This document shows positions 10,200-22,561 of a stretch of 64,000 nt of DNA, in pieces. The notes under the pieces are model-generated. The model searched no databases. It was not told where the DNA came from and saw only the letters and a list, made by a program, of their open reading frames with translations. Each line of letters begins with the position of its first letter. Within the stretch, counting starts at the first letter, position 1. Made by a program: the position numbers and the translations under genes. Source of the stretch: Clarkia xantiana subsp. parviflora (taxonomy: Eukaryota; Streptophyta; Magnoliopsida; Myrtales; Onagraceae); contig JAPTYO010000026.1 in NCBI GenBank assembly GCA_036873135.1, forward strand, positions 3,204,001-3,268,000, in the 5' to 3' direction.

Positions 10200-10797
10200 T
10201 GTTAGATTACTAGCCTAAATACTACGGAAACTCAAATAGGGTACATGCTAGTAATCACTATTACGCAGCGGAAGATGTGCACATACCTTAAACGCTTTTC
10301 GTAGTCCCAAGATCTTGCTTATGTAGTTCTCAATCCACCGGACGGATCCCGTAGAGGTTCTTGTTAAGGAAGCCCTACGGTGTATAGTCCCCACAGCAAA
10401 GCCTCTGATCGATCCTTGGCAGGGACAGATCTCCGGAGTGTTTGTTCAAAGCAAATTGGCACACCATTGGTGAAGTATAGGTTCGGCCGAAACTAGTATG
10501 TGTTACGGATGAGGGTTTTCTCTCAAATTACCACAAATGAGGAATTGTGAATTGCCCTAATAAAACACCTACCACTCCCAAATTATAGGAGGAGCAAAGT
10601 GGACAAAAGTCCACTTTGCCCACTACTTACTTACGGCCGGCCTAGTGTATAAGGGAGGCCCAATTTTGGGCCTCTCATGTCAATTGGGATTTTGGTCTAG
10701 CCCAATTTCCCTAATGTGACATTTACCCAATTTTCTCAGGTAACATATACATATTAATGGGCTTCCATTTACGGCGCCCAATCACCATATGCTAACA
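10200..10797 (-). repeat. Copia K 3' LTR
   Basis: On the minus strand it starts TGTTAGCATATGGTGATTGG at 10797 and ends ...GTAATCTAACA at 10200. It belongs to the same LTR subfamily as J and differs from that of G and P. The motif TTCGGCCGAAC is shared by all the copia LTRs. Confidence 0.92.
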
Positions 10798-11934
10798 GCT
10801 CCCACTCACCGGAATGGGAGGGTGCCTATTAATGCATTGTTGTCCAAATCGCATCAACATTTCATTCTTCCGATCTTGCCCCTGCTTCCGAATAATTTAT
10901 ACGAGGTATTCCGTGCGATCGGCGGATACGACGGGCATCGTGCTACTCATCTGTTAGGAGTGTTGTATTGCCCGCGGAATGTTGATTCCCTATTTACAAT
11001 CAACTTGTTAAAAACATTAATTGTATAACGTTGTATCCTAGGTCAACTGTTAATTCTCCAATTGCCTACTTTCCACATAGGAATACTTCTCCAAGACATC
11101 CGTACAAGTATTCACAACCTTCAACTAATATCTGGCTGGTGGCCACCTATTAAATACAAGAGTCGGTGAATTACAGGTGAACTTGACCATTCCCATCCCT
11201 TATATCCTTAGTCAAACCCAACTAGTTTCCAAAGACATGGTCACTTGGCCTTTTTCTTCAGCGCTACCCTCGTACGCTGAGAAGCAAACTTTGAGCCTGA
11301 CCTTATATATGAGTTCTGAGTTCGTGAGGATACTTCGGGTGCCTCTACATAAGGTTCCCGGGATCAATCACACGCTCAAGGTGAAGAAGTTCACGCCCAT
11401 CTGAATCTCGAGGATTCTACCTAGCACAACTGAACCTGACCCCGTGGTCGAACATGGCACACGCAGTATGAAGCACGCGTCGATAGCATACATGAATATT
11501 GTCAGGAGTGGGATATGTCAAAAATGTTATCGTAGAATTTTCATCTGGCCTAGAATGTGGTGAATGACGAACATAGTTCATCACGGCGATATGCAAAACG
11601 AAGATCATGTTGTGTTACTCTGAAACCAAATGATCTTTTTGCGTAACAAAGTTTATCCCCTGGTTCTTAGTCAGTCTTGTTACGGTAGAGGTCCCCCTCT
11701 CCTACAAGACGACCGTGCCTGTGTGACAAGGCAAGGCCCACATTCGACATAATTTAAGAAGAGGATTGCGTCCTCCGACGACTCAGTTTATAGACCGTAA
11801 AATCCGATGTAATGAAACACTATGACGTCGATGAATCATAAACTAGATTTTCAATTCTCTCATTTATTAAAAATGTAACTTTCAATATCAAAATGTAATG
11901 ACAGATACATGCCCACTTTTAAACCCTACACAAT
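10798..11934 (-). other. Copia K 3' UTR with polypurine tract
   Basis: About 1.1 kb lies between the RNase H stop and the LTR. It ends in the purine tract GGTGAGTGGGAGC beside the LTR. It is homologous to 22562-23635 (J), 61109-62121 (G) and 62851-63966 (P). I see no conserved coding frame. Confidence 0.8.
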
Positions 11935-12137
11935 CCAAGCAGTTTAACGTGCTTTTCAAATGTCTCATTGCGTAATGGTTTAATTAATGGGTCTGCTACC
12001 ATGTCATCAGTGGGTGAGTATTCTAAAGTGATTATATTGTCTCCTAACATAGATTTAGCATAATTTTATTTCACATCAATGTGTTTAGTCCTACTACGGT
12101 ACTTTGGATTCTTAACTGCTGCAATAGCTGCCTGACT
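11935..12137 (-). pseudogene. Copia K RNase H, C-terminal part
   Basis: The minus strand encodes DSQAAIAAVKNPKYRSRTKH, an in-frame stop, and then the copia C-terminus (YAKSM, ADPL, KHVKLLGL). It is cut at 12137 by the hAT element and resumes at about 16079. Confidence 0.85.
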
Positions 12138-12648
12138 GTCAGCCCTCCGGCAAACGACCCGCCGGAGGCGTCTCCGCCGGCGGCCACTGCTCTGCACTCT
12201 GAAGTCTGCACCAAAGGTAGGCTCTGTGACTGTGAGTCTGTAGCTGTAGGAATTAGGATAGGATGTAGATGTAGGGCTGTTACGGCTGTAGGTAGTAATT
12301 AGTAAAGGCCAATGTCGATTGTCGAATGGTGTGTATACAGATTACAGATAGCTTGCTTAATTTTTTTTCATGGGTTGCAGCGGCACTCGGCACTTCTGTA
12401 GATTACAGGTAGTCCATTTTTTTTTTGGTCACTTCACTTATCTGAGTTTGAGTGTTTGATTGATCGGATAATGAGTTAGTTAACTAGGTTACATTTCTCA
12501 TCACATTAGCAAAAAACGTTTGAATTCATGGGACACACGATGCATGGGATTTTTTTTGGCATTATTTTGTGGATGGATATTCCAATGGAAACCAAGAAAT
12601 GAAATGAAGGCCACTAACAACGTGCTTAATTTTGTTTGATAGATCAAG
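12138..12648 (+). promoter_or_regulatory. hAT 5' region upstream of transposase
   Basis: It starts with GC-rich sequence (ACCCGCCGGAGG, CGCCGGCGGCC) next to the breakpoint and turns AT-rich from about 12355. It presumably held the promoter and 5' UTR. No TATA box is clear. An AG at 12647-12648 directly before the ATG could be a splice acceptor for a leader intron. Confidence 0.4.
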
Positions 12649-15041
12649 ATGAATGAGAAGAATGATGATGAACTTTGGGAACTTGATTTTGACGATGATA
12701 GATTCAATGAAGTTGATGATGAAGATGCACCCGAACATGTAGTCGATGTCAATGCCGAGTCTCAAAGCAGCAAAGCCAAAACCAAAGGCAAAGGCAAAGT
12801 CAAAGCCAAACCCAAAGTCAAAGCCACTGACACAAGCAAAGGCAAGAAAAAATTGGATTCTTCTAAAGAGAAGGTTAGTGAAGATGTAGAAGGAAAACCT
12901 ATAATTTCATCGAAGTCTTATGTGTGGAAATATTTTAAGCGATTGCCGTTTGAAGAAACCGGTGGGGAGTTTATAAGTAAGTGTTTAAAGTGCGGAGTAA
13001 AGTACCGAAGTCATCCTACTAAAGATGGAACAAGTAACATGAGAAGTCATATAGTAACTTGTGAAAACAGAGAGTACAAGGATATAGGTCAAATGATTAT
13101 TGCAAGTAGCAAAAATTCTGTTTCTCTGGAGACTACTCAGTTTGATTCTCTGATATTTAGAGAGCTGCTTATTGATGTTATTGTAGCACATGATATGCTG
13201 TTTAAGTTTGTTGAATATCCTCGCATAAGGAAGGTTTTTAAATATCTTCGACATAATGTGCAGTCTGTTAGTAGGAACACAAGTAAATCTGATCTTATGA
13301 AGAAGTATACATCTTTGAAGGAGAACATGAAGATGGTGATATGTTCTTCTCGTAGTAGGATATGTCTAACTTCAGACTTATGGACCTCTGTCACGACTGA
13401 TGGTTATATTTGTCTGACTGCACATTTTGTTGATAAATATTGGGCATTGCGTAAGGTGCTCTTGGATTTCTGCTATATGGAACCTCCTCATTCGGGTAAG
13501 GCATTATCTGAAAAGATTTTTGACATGTTGAAAGATTGGGGGATTCTTGATAAAGTCTTCTCTTTGACTTTGGATAATGCCTCTGCTAATGATGTTTGTG
13601 TTGAATTGTTGAAGGATAAGTTGACACTTCACAACTCCAACTCACTTATTCTAGGTGGTGAGTTTTTCCACATTCGTTGTTGTGCTCATATCTTGAACTT
13701 GATAGTTCAAGATGGCTTGAAATATGTGGATGGTGTTGCGAAGAAAATCAGAGAAATCGGTAAGTATGTTAAAGGCTCACAGATTAGAAAGACTGAATTT
13801 TTGAAAAATGTCAGTTCTTTGAAGCTAGACACTAGAAGAGGCTTGCGTCAAGACATACCTACCAGGTGGAATTCCACATTTCTTATGCTCAAGAGTGCTT
13901 TATACTTCAAGGATGCAATTCGTCACATGGATTGGGGAAGGTCAAATTCAGAAGATTGTCTGTGTCCTACTCAGACTGAATGGAAAAAAGTTGAAGTAAT
14001 TGCAGATTTCTTAGGAGCCTTCTATGATTTGACTATGCTTTTTTCAGGATCGAAGTATCCAACTGCAAATTTGTACTTCCCCTTGGTGGTGATGATCAAT
14101 TTCAAGTTGGGGAAAAAATATGAAGGTGAATGCTTGTTCATGAGAGATATGGTTGATCGTATGAGATCCAAATTTGACAAGTATTGGTCCAACTTTAGTG
14201 TCATTTTGGCCATTGCTTGCATTTTGGATCCACGATACAAGTTTTCCTTTGTGGACTTTGTATATAAGAAGTTGCATGGTGAGAGTTATGGCAGTATCGA
14301 AGCCGAACTGATTCGGTCGGAGTTATATGAGATGTATAATGAATATGTTGACAAGTCATCGGTTGAGGTACCTTCTTCTTTGGAGAAAGATTCTCATGTT
14401 AGCAAAAAGCCTCGTACAACTTCTTACGTCCTTGATCAATTGCATAACTCGAGTTTTGGAGGGGATGGGTTTATTAATGTAAGTATTCTCTTTTTATTAT
14501 TGATATAATTAAAATTATTTGGTGTTTCTATAAATTATAAAATATATTTCTTTTATTCAGGAATTTGAAGACTTAATATCATGCGCCCAATCAAGCCAAA
14601 ACCAAAAGTCTCAACTAGATCGATATCTGGAGGAAGAGTTGCACGATAAGAAACAACAATTTGATGTTCTTACTTATTGGCATGGAGAATCTACCCGATT
14701 TCCTACTCTTTCCGATATGGCTTGTGATATTTTTAGCATCCCTATCACGACAGTTGCTTCTGAATCAACATTTAGTGGTAGTGGTCGTGTTCTAAGTAAA
14801 GAGAGGAGTTCGTTGAATTCTGAGACGGTGCGAGCTATTATGTGTTGCAGAGATTGGGTTCTTGGCTCAGGTAAGTTGTATAACTTTGTCATCTCTTTTA
14901 TTAAGTGGTAAACATTTTTTTTTAAGTTTTAATCGACAAAATTAAATATCTTTTTTAATAGAAGAAGGAAACATGGAGGATGAAGATATTGAAGATTGTG
15001 TCACAATGTTGAAGGTAGAAGAATCGCAAGGCTCAGTTTAA
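12649..15041 (+). CDS. hAT transposase (BED zinc finger, hAT dimerisation domain)
   Basis: Three exons, 12649-14478, 14561-14870 and 14962-15041, join in frame across GT-AG introns. They give about 739 codons with no internal stop. In order: an acidic N-terminus (1-40), a Lys-rich stretch (about 45-75) that could be a nuclear signal, a BED-type zinc finger (CLKCGVKYRSH...H..C, about 110-140), the RNase H-like core with LTSDLWTS and LTLDNASAND holding candidate catalytic Asp residues, RCCAHILNL, PTRWNST, and the C-terminal hAT dimerisation domain in exon 2 (FPTLSDMACDIFSIP, ASESTFS). Length and domain order fit plant Ac-like or ricesleeper-like transposases. It would bind the element ends and catalyse cut-and-paste transposition in the nucleus. 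The start is the first ATG before the acidic segment. It is the only apparently intact protein gene here. Confidence 0.88.
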
Positions 15042-15914
15042 ACTTAACTGTATTAAAATTCCATGTTCTTATTTTTTTTTTCACTTTTACGTGTATTTGA
15101 ACCTTTAAAGTTTGATTTTTGTTTTGATGTTCTTGTTTGTGACTTGTGAGTGAGTTTTCATTTGTTGTTTTTATGTTTGTTGAATGCCTTGAATAATATT
15201 TTATTGTCTTAGAGCTACAACTACGATGGAACATATGATTAATGTGCAATTAGAGTGTTTTACTTTGATCTATCTATGCTTGTTTTGAAAATATTCTCTA
15301 GGGAGAGGATCTAGCGGGGAAAGGGTCTACAACAATTGAAGAAAGTAATGTCGGTACAAGTACAAGGTAATGTTATTAAACCATTGCTTTTATTAAGTTA
15401 AAGTGATTTTTTCTATGTTATTACTCATTAATCATTATTTGTACTTTTGTAGGTCTACAAATGCTACGAGTACCTCATGAAGTTTGAAGATTTGGATGCG
15501 TCTATACTCTACTTTTAATAGTTGACCTAACAATTAACGTTTACATTTTGAGCCTTTTGAGTTTTGATAGTTGACCTAACAATTAACGTTTACTTTTTGG
15601 GACTTTAGAGTTTGGAGTTTGATTCTATTAGAGTTTTGGAATTGGATTCTTAGTCTTGGTCTTCGATGCTTAGACTTTGGTTTGGATGCTTACTTGAAAT
15701 TTTAGATTTGGATTTTGGAAGCTTGAATTTGGTTTTGGTTCATTTGGAGTTTGGTTGGATTTGGTTTGTGGACTAGTTCACTTCTGTCACTGTGTCACCT
15801 GGCTAAGTTTGGATTAAGTTTGGTTTGGTTTTAGTTCATTTGGTTTTTGGATTTGGTTTTTGGTTCCAGTGCTGAGTGCCGTACTCTGGCTGGGCTGTGC
15901 AATGTGCATTTTGC
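15042..15914 (+). other. hAT 3' region
   Basis: AT-rich, non-coding. It contains a direct repeat of about 27 bp (ATAGTTGACCTAACAATTAA core) at about 15519 and 15567, and a degenerate TTTGGTTTGGA-type run from 15600 to 15860. No gene seen. Confidence 0.6.
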
Positions 15915-16078
15915 CGATTGACCCGTGTCACGGGTCAGACCCGGGTCAACCCGTGACCCGTGACCCCGGGTACGGGTCTGCGACCCCTGACCCGTGGTGA
16001 CCCCCGGGTCAATCAAGGGTCGTATGGTCGGTGACCCGCGGGTCGCGGGTCACGGGTTGTGACCCGTTGACAGGCCTA
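15915..16078. repeat. hAT subterminal GGGTC/GACCC repeats and right terminus
   Basis: Some twenty GACCC or GGGTC pentamers in both orientations are packed into about 160 bp, ending in the terminal sequence at 16061-16078. In hAT elements, subterminal repeats of this kind are the usual transposase binding sites. Confidence 0.75.
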
Positions 16079-16180
16079 CTCCCGACATCGTCATCAAGCA
16101 ACGCAATAAGAAGCCTTTTCAGCCAGGCTTCTTCATGTGCGTTTTTGGAGAGAGCATTGAATTCTGATTCCATCGTAGAT
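16079..16180 (-). pseudogene. Copia K RNase H, N-terminal part
   Basis: The minus strand encodes STMESEFNALSKNAHEEAWL and the following KRLLIALL, the copia RNase H segment directly preceding the part at 12137. It ends abruptly at 16180, where the LTR of Copia J begins without its first 20 or so bases. Confidence 0.85.
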
Positions 16181-16355
16181 GGCGCCGTAAATGTAAGCCA
16201 ATATATGTATATGTTACCTAAGTTAATTGGCTACATGTCACTTTAGGAGATTAGGCTAGATCCAAATCCCAATTGACATGAGAGGCCCAAAATTGGGCCT
16301 CCAAATACTAGTAGGCCTGCCAAAATTTTGTAATTCAGAATTTGTCCACTTTACT

Positions 16356-16388
<33 letters not shown>

Positions 16389-16769
16389 GGAGTTAGGAGT
16401 TTTATTAGGGTTAATCAAAATTCCCTTTAAGTGGTGTTTTGAGAGAAAACCCTTCTCCCAAGAACACCATATTTCGGCCGAACCCCTTCCTCACCAAGGG
16501 TGTGCCAATTTTTCTTCGAGCAAACACTCTAGAGATTTGTCCCTCGCCAAGAATCGATCAGAGGTTTTGCTATGAAGATTATACCACGTAGGGCTTCCTT
16601 CACAAGAACCTCTACGGGTGCCGACCGGAGGTTTGTGAACTCCCGCCTGCAAAGATCTTGGAACTACGGAACACTGTTGAGGTATGTGAGAATCTTCCGC
16701 TGCGTAATTTCGATTACTAGCATGTGCCATGATTTAGTTTCCGTAGTGATTACTCCCCGTAATCTAACA
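16181..16769 (+). repeat. Copia J 5' LTR (start truncated)
   Basis: It begins at GGCGCCGTAAATG, missing the TGTTAGCATATGGTGATTG start seen in K, and ends ...GTAATCTAACA. A (TA)n microsatellite lies at about 16360-16386, just where the TATA region is expected. Confidence 0.9.
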
Positions 16770-18690
16770 GTGGTATCAGAGCCTGTGTTAGGAGTTCATG
16801 ATTTTGATAAATTGGTGTTCTTGAAAATTTAAACTTTAAACCGATATTTAAAAAAAAAAATTTAAATTTTCGAATTTTTATGGTTAAAGAGGTCCGAAAT
16901 TTTCATGATGTTCTTAGGAAATTTGATGTTCATGATCTTCAAGAAAAATGTTATATTTATAAAAATCAAACATTGGATTGTATATCTTTTTAAAATTTGA
17001 TCTTGAAATTTGACCACTTATTCCCAAATAGGTGTTTGTGCCGAAAATCCCTAATAATTTACAAGGTATATTTTTTTAATTTCTTGGTCTCCAAATTACA
17101 AAGTTCGGCCAAACCTATAAAATAATATTGTTTTTCATATTTTAATTTTTAATCTAGGTAACAATATATCTATAATTGGGAACATTATGATAGATTAACA
17201 TTAATATATAGAAATATATAACTATCAATATATCTAAATATTTAAATAGGTTAAAGATATTATTGATAGATTTTAGTTACCTAAAATATTGAAAAAATAT
17301 ATTGTTAATATTTGTTTCCCTATTTAAGATATTGACAATAAATAATATATATATTTATATGTGTGTGCCGAATTTTACATATACACACATATATATATAT
17401 TGTTGATTGATTTAATCTTAAAGATAGAATATTGACAGTAAATATATATACTTTTTAATTAGGTCCGAAATTTATATATATATATTATTAATATTGAAAA
17501 TTATTTTATATAGTTAATGTTACTTGGTGACTAAGTTAAATGTTTTTCGACTTTAAAACCCTACTTGGGCCACAAGTAAACATTTCGGCACAACCTTTAT
17601 CATCAAACTGGATTTTCTCAATCAGTTCGACCTAATCGGGTCGGGTCGGACCGGGGTAACTAAGTGGATCTAACCGAAACGGTTTTTGTGTGTGGAACCG
17701 AACCCTATTTTTATTGGACAGGTTCCAACTGAACCATATTTTAAAATAAACGGATTTTACCGGACCAAACTGGATTTTCCGGACCGAACCGGATTTCCTG
17801 GACCGAACCGAACCGGATGTCCTGGACCGAACCGAACCGGATCAAATCGGACTGAAATTGACTGAACCAAATCGTATTTTCAAAACAGAATTCAAGTCAA
17901 TTAAAATAAGGAGGTCAAGTTTTAAAATCCAAATGTTTTTAATAGGCCTACCCAGTGTTCAAGGGTTGATAACATTTATGCCTTGTTTCGATTACGGGGA
18001 TGGATCTCGGAGATACATATTTTTTTGGGACTGGTATAATTAGTGGGCTGAACTGCAATTGTTTATTATTCAGTATATATTTATGCATGATTATAAATGT
18101 TGTCTTGACTGAGTCAAGCTAGCTGGATATTACATATTGTGGGCTGAGCCCTGGTTAAATATATGGAATGCACACTAGGATAGACATGCTGTGATGGTTG
18201 GAAATACCTAGGATTCATGTCTAGAATGTTGCGTGATTGAATATAAGCATGAATTGCAAATCAGCCCCTAATGTTTAAAATTATTTTAAAATCGAAAACC
18301 AATCGCCAAATGTGTATGATGGATGTGAATGTTACATGTTTGACACTTATGCTAGAATGTTGAGGATGTAGCTGCATTTGATAATTTACTTGGAATTAGA
18401 AATATGTATGCAAGCATGAGTTCCTCAGAACATTAAACGCATGACGCGTAAGCATGAGTGTGGTTTATGTGATGAATGTTACTGGGTGTGATAATTTACA
18501 TGGATAGTAGAATTTTGTATGCATGAGTTAATTCATCGGAAAATTTTTCTAAAATAAAAGGGCTATGGGAAAGCCAAGATCGGGTATGCTTGTTTTAAAA
18601 TCTCCGTTCTGGTTATTTGCGATTAAAACCGTTTTTAAAAGACTGATTTTTTGGATGGAAGACGACGATAATGTGAACTCTTTCACAGCC
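16770..18690 (+). other. Copia J primer site and leader
   Basis: The PBS TGGTATCAGAGC is at 16771-16782. The long AT-rich leader is homologous to the leader of G at 26776-28304. It includes a stretch of CCGGACCGAACC-like repeats (about 17630-17870). Near 18727 a short frame (MTEESLL...) resembles the start of the G gag. No complete gene. Confidence 0.75.
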
Positions 18691-20560
18691 ATCTTCCATT
18701 GGTTTACTGGTGGTCGGTTGGTTTAGATGACTGAGGAATCATTATTAGTCAAATTCCATCTTAATAGATATTTGATGTATGCAATTCTTTCTCAAAATGT
18801 TATTGTTTCCCTGATTTTTTTCATAATCATCGATGTGTTAGTATGAATTGGTTGAATTATTTCGATTCGATATTCTTCGCAATTTTGATGGTATAAATCA
18901 TGATGAATAAATTGAGTACGTGTTGAACTCTCTACTAGGATTCGGAAAATTGGAGAGGACAACTACGGATGAATATAGTAGTCTGTATTATTTTGACAAT
19001 GAGAGACAAATGTAATAATTTGTTTCACCAAGCATGGGAGTAGGTTCTTTGATGATCTGAACGTATATGTGGTGATACATTCAACCTTGGTAAAAGGGGG
19101 TTTAAGAAGACTTCAAATGTAACCAGGCAATGTTGCAGCTTAGTATCCCTTAGCATTCGCCTCTGTTTAAGCAAGGATGCAAAAGTTAATGTTTCAGTTG
19201 AACGTAATGGTCTTCTCTCTTTTCATGGAAGTTGGCGTAAAATCTGCATCGGATCTTCAGAATGAAAGATCAACATGAAAAAGAAGTATATGGTTGTCTG
19301 ATGTTGACGGAACTCAATAACCTTGAGCCTAATCAAGTACAGTAACCATGGCATTAAAAGGGAAACCTTCTTTGCTTACCATACTGGGTTCGAAAGAAGT
19401 CAACCATGATTTGCATATCATAGGGAGAACTGAACCATAAAGGTCTTATACGATGATCCGATTGGTTAAACCATGTTGATAAAGTGCGTCTCTAGTACGC
19501 CTTGTAGGTCATGTGTATGAAGCGGTAAAATGCTTTATATAGACACAGATCATTTGACGTGATTCACTCGTGAATTTACATAGATGTGATGTTCAACACG
19601 GTTTAAAGTTCTCGACTATCTATGTGACAATCATGAATCAAATACGCAATCTTCAGATCAAGAACCCTACCATTGTCATTTATCGTTCGTTTGAGTTACT
19701 AAAATTCTTGTTATTTCTAGATTCAGATTTATTGAATAAAGTAGTTTCCGTTCGATTCGGAATGTGATCTACTTGTCAAAATTAATCGACCCGGTTAAAC
19801 AGGATCGATCCGAAATGAAATTCCGGCCAGGTAAAAGTGGTTGAATAAAACGAAAGGATTCGCGTACTCCGTCATCTCAGTCGGGATAACTGAACTGAAC
19901 ATACACATCGATTGCGTAGCTAGACCGAAACTGATTGGATTAAATTAAATTAAATTCAGAAATGAAACGATTTAAACAAGGGTCAAAACTTCGGTAAATA
20001 GCGCTTTGCACGTGTAGACCTCGAAAGACGGAACACATCGTTTCAAAATACGAATTTAATGATAAAATTTTCGAATGATTAGGTGCTGAATTTTCATTTG
20101 CATTCCTGCGTAAACAACTTATTGATAACATTTACATTCGTACGAAGTAGGCTTCGAAACTACCACGGCCTTGTAAAAGTATCAGCTGACACATAGGGTG
20201 AAAACCCACGATGCTCAGTTCGGAGATGGGATAAAACCTCTGAGATAAGTTTGCAAACGAAGAAGGATGATGTCGGTTAAACGATTCTCCTTCTAAATTC
20301 CTTGAACGATAAATCAGGCTAGGCATTCAAATCAATTAAAACACACTTCAAGAAGCACAGTTCAAGAACGTAATGTTAGAGTCACTCTATCAGGTGTTCC
20401 CTAAGGGATGAAAAAGATGACTCACATATATGTAAACTGTGTTCCAATAAAATCGGTAAGACAAGCCGCCATAAAAGATATAAGATGATGATGAGTTAAA
20501 TCATATCATCTTGCGACGTTGAATTGCGCACTAAACAGAGCATGATACCTACTCTTAGAA
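18691..20560 (+). other. Non-coding block in place of gag, protease and integrase (Copia J)
   Basis: Nearly 1.9 kb with stops in all frames and no copia gag, protease or integrase motif. At least 19740-20560 is homologous, in reverse, to 25540-26411 of Copia K. The replacement therefore predates both copies. Its origin is not recognised. Confidence 0.6.
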
Positions 20561-20569
20561 AATGCTTTT

Positions 20570-21230
20570 TTAAAGCTTTTGAAAATGGTGTCGTGATCGA
20601 ACATGAAGACATTACATCACTTGAGGGCGAATATTCCAAATGCATGGACAGTTTAAATCTAAATAGTCATGATCAAAACGGAGCAGGATATCATTGACAA
20701 TCAGATCCCACTTAATTTGAGTGGAAGAGATTTGAACCGGAAACTCAAGCGAATGACATGGTAAATGATAATGGAAACATTTTCATAGTAAATCCAGTGG
20801 GAGGAATAAACCCTAACACATGAGATCACTGTTGCCGCAGAGACGGATCAAGTTGAACCTGATGGTCATATTGCTTATCCAGGAAAGCCACAACTGCCTC
20901 GACTACTCATTATTTTTAGTGGGAGTGATGCCCATTGTTTCCAGTGGGAGTGATCCTACCAGACTTGGTTCCAAATCCTAGTGATCAAGGAATTTATCTC
21001 GGAAGTGATACCCCGAGACCGAGAGGTTGTCAAAGGAAAGTTATTGTTCAAGGTTCAAGCACTACTCTTGTTCCCAAAGGAAACGATGCTCTGATAAGAA
21101 GCATTGTTCCGAGTGGGAGAATTTTTCTCAATAGAAGTGATTCTACGATAAGAAGCATTATTCTGAGTGGGAGAAATAATCAGATTCTAGATGAGATTAA
21201 CCAAGCCTAGACGAAAGTCAAAGTCATCAA
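20570..21230 (+). pseudogene. Copia J integrase-RT linker
   Basis: Frames around 20570-20640 encode an NGVVIEHEDITSLEGEY-like block. The part at 20935-21210 encodes a linker (PNPSDQG, PRPRG) whose counterparts lie at 54694-55074 (G) and, on the minus strand, 24924-25369 (K). Stops and frameshifts break it. Confidence 0.7.
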
Positions 21231-21930
21231 AGTTCTCGTAGAAGAATCCCATCGAGTAAGATGAAAACCTCGATCTAACAAGTGTTGGCAAGCATTGGAA
21301 AGACCTCAAGTGGAGAAATGGAGGAAAATAATAAAAGAGAGAGATCACCTAAATGAACGCCATTATAGTCTATAGTTGATTTACCTGCTAACCACAGGGG
21401 CACAATGATACAGTGAGTCCTGAAAAAAGGCTCACCACTGATGGAAAAGGTCGGGAGGTGCTAAACCTGACTTGCTGTGAAAGGATATACCAAATTCACA
21501 GAGTGGACTTTGACAAAACGAACTCAGTAACTGTGCGTAAAACCACGGTTAGGGCCATTTATGGTCCTGGTCGCAAGACTCGATCTCGAGCTGCACTAAA
21601 TAGATATTAAGACCGGATTCCTCCACAGAAACCTGGAGGAAGAGATCTTCATAGAGCAACCGGAGGGTTTCATTACTCCTAGTAACGAACGTAAAGTTTG
21701 AAAACTGGAAATTGCTAGAGATCGGGCTACCTGGAAATTGTGTCTGTCTCAAAAGGCTTATATCAGCAAACTGTTGAAAAGATTCAGATTACACGATGCC
21801 AAACCCGTGGATACACAGGTGGTATTTGGGTGCGCACTGTCAAAACAGGATCTCAAGAACCTGGCAGAGCGTGAACAGTTGAAGGGTGCGGAGTATTTAA
21901 GCATGGTCGGTAGTTTGATGTAAGCCATGC
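21231..21930 (+). pseudogene. Copia J reverse transcriptase remnant
   Basis: Damaged RT. The GVDFDKT-like block is near 21500-21520. An internal deletion removes the YVDD active-site region. The C-terminal SQKAYISKLLKRF block is at 21747-21790, ending MVGSLM. It cannot make an active enzyme. Confidence 0.8.
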
Positions 21931-22561
21931 AATGCACCCGTCCGGATATCTGTTACGTCGTGGGCCTAGTAGCACGTTTGCCATCAGATCCTGGCTATCA
22001 ATATTTAAAGGTTGTAAAATGAATTATTAGTTATCTGAAAGGTACTGCCGACTACGCACTATGCTATGAGGGTGTGAAGTTAGAATTGACCGGTTACAGT
22101 GACGCCGACCATGGTGGCGATCTGGATGATCGTAAGTCCACCACAGGAGGAGTGTTTCTCCTTTCTAATGTCGCCATTTCATGGATGAGCAAGAAGCAAA
22201 CCTCTGTCGCGCTATCCACGATGGAATAAGAATTCGTTGCCCTCTCCAAGAACGCACAAAAAGTGGTCTGGCTAAAAAGGCTTATTAATGCGTTGCTTGA
22301 TGGTGCGTCGGGAGTAAACCTGTGAAGGTGTTCTTTGACAGTCAGGCAGCCATTGCGGCAGTAAAGAATCTGAAGTACCATAGTAGGACCAAACACATTG
22401 AGGTGAAATACTTTTTATGCTAAATATATGGTAGAAGACAATATAATCACTATGGAATACTTTTCCACTGATAACATGATTGCGGACCCATTAACTAAAC
22501 CACTACGCAGGGAGATATTCGAAAAGCATGTAAAACTGCTTGGATTGCATAGGGTTCAGTA
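21931..22561 (+). pseudogene. Copia J RNase H
   Basis: Encodes MQCTRPDICYVVGLVAR, YSDADHGGD, DRKSTTGGVFLLS and the C-terminal NMIADPLTKPL ... KHVKLLGLH. At least four stops or shifts interrupt it. The terminal stop is at about 22561. Confidence 0.85.

Larger units (their letters stand above)
12138..16078 (+). mobile_element. hAT DNA transposon with transposase gene
   Basis: Inserted in the RNase H of Copia K. The right end reads, on the minus strand, TAGGCCTGTCAACGGGTC, a typical hAT-like terminus, followed inward by dense GGGTC repeats. No matching inverted repeat exists at the left edge, and about 20 bp of host sequence is missing. The left terminus was therefore deleted together with one TSD copy. 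The transposase gene itself looks complete. Confidence 0.8.

Noticed and set aside
12138..12302. 73-codon frame starting before the hAT left edge
   Set aside because: It spans the junction between Copia K RNase H and hAT sequence and so cannot be a natural protein.
20935..21210. 91-codon frame as an independent gene
   Set aside because: It is the integrase-RT linker of Copia J, with counterparts in G (54694-55074) and K (25369-24924).
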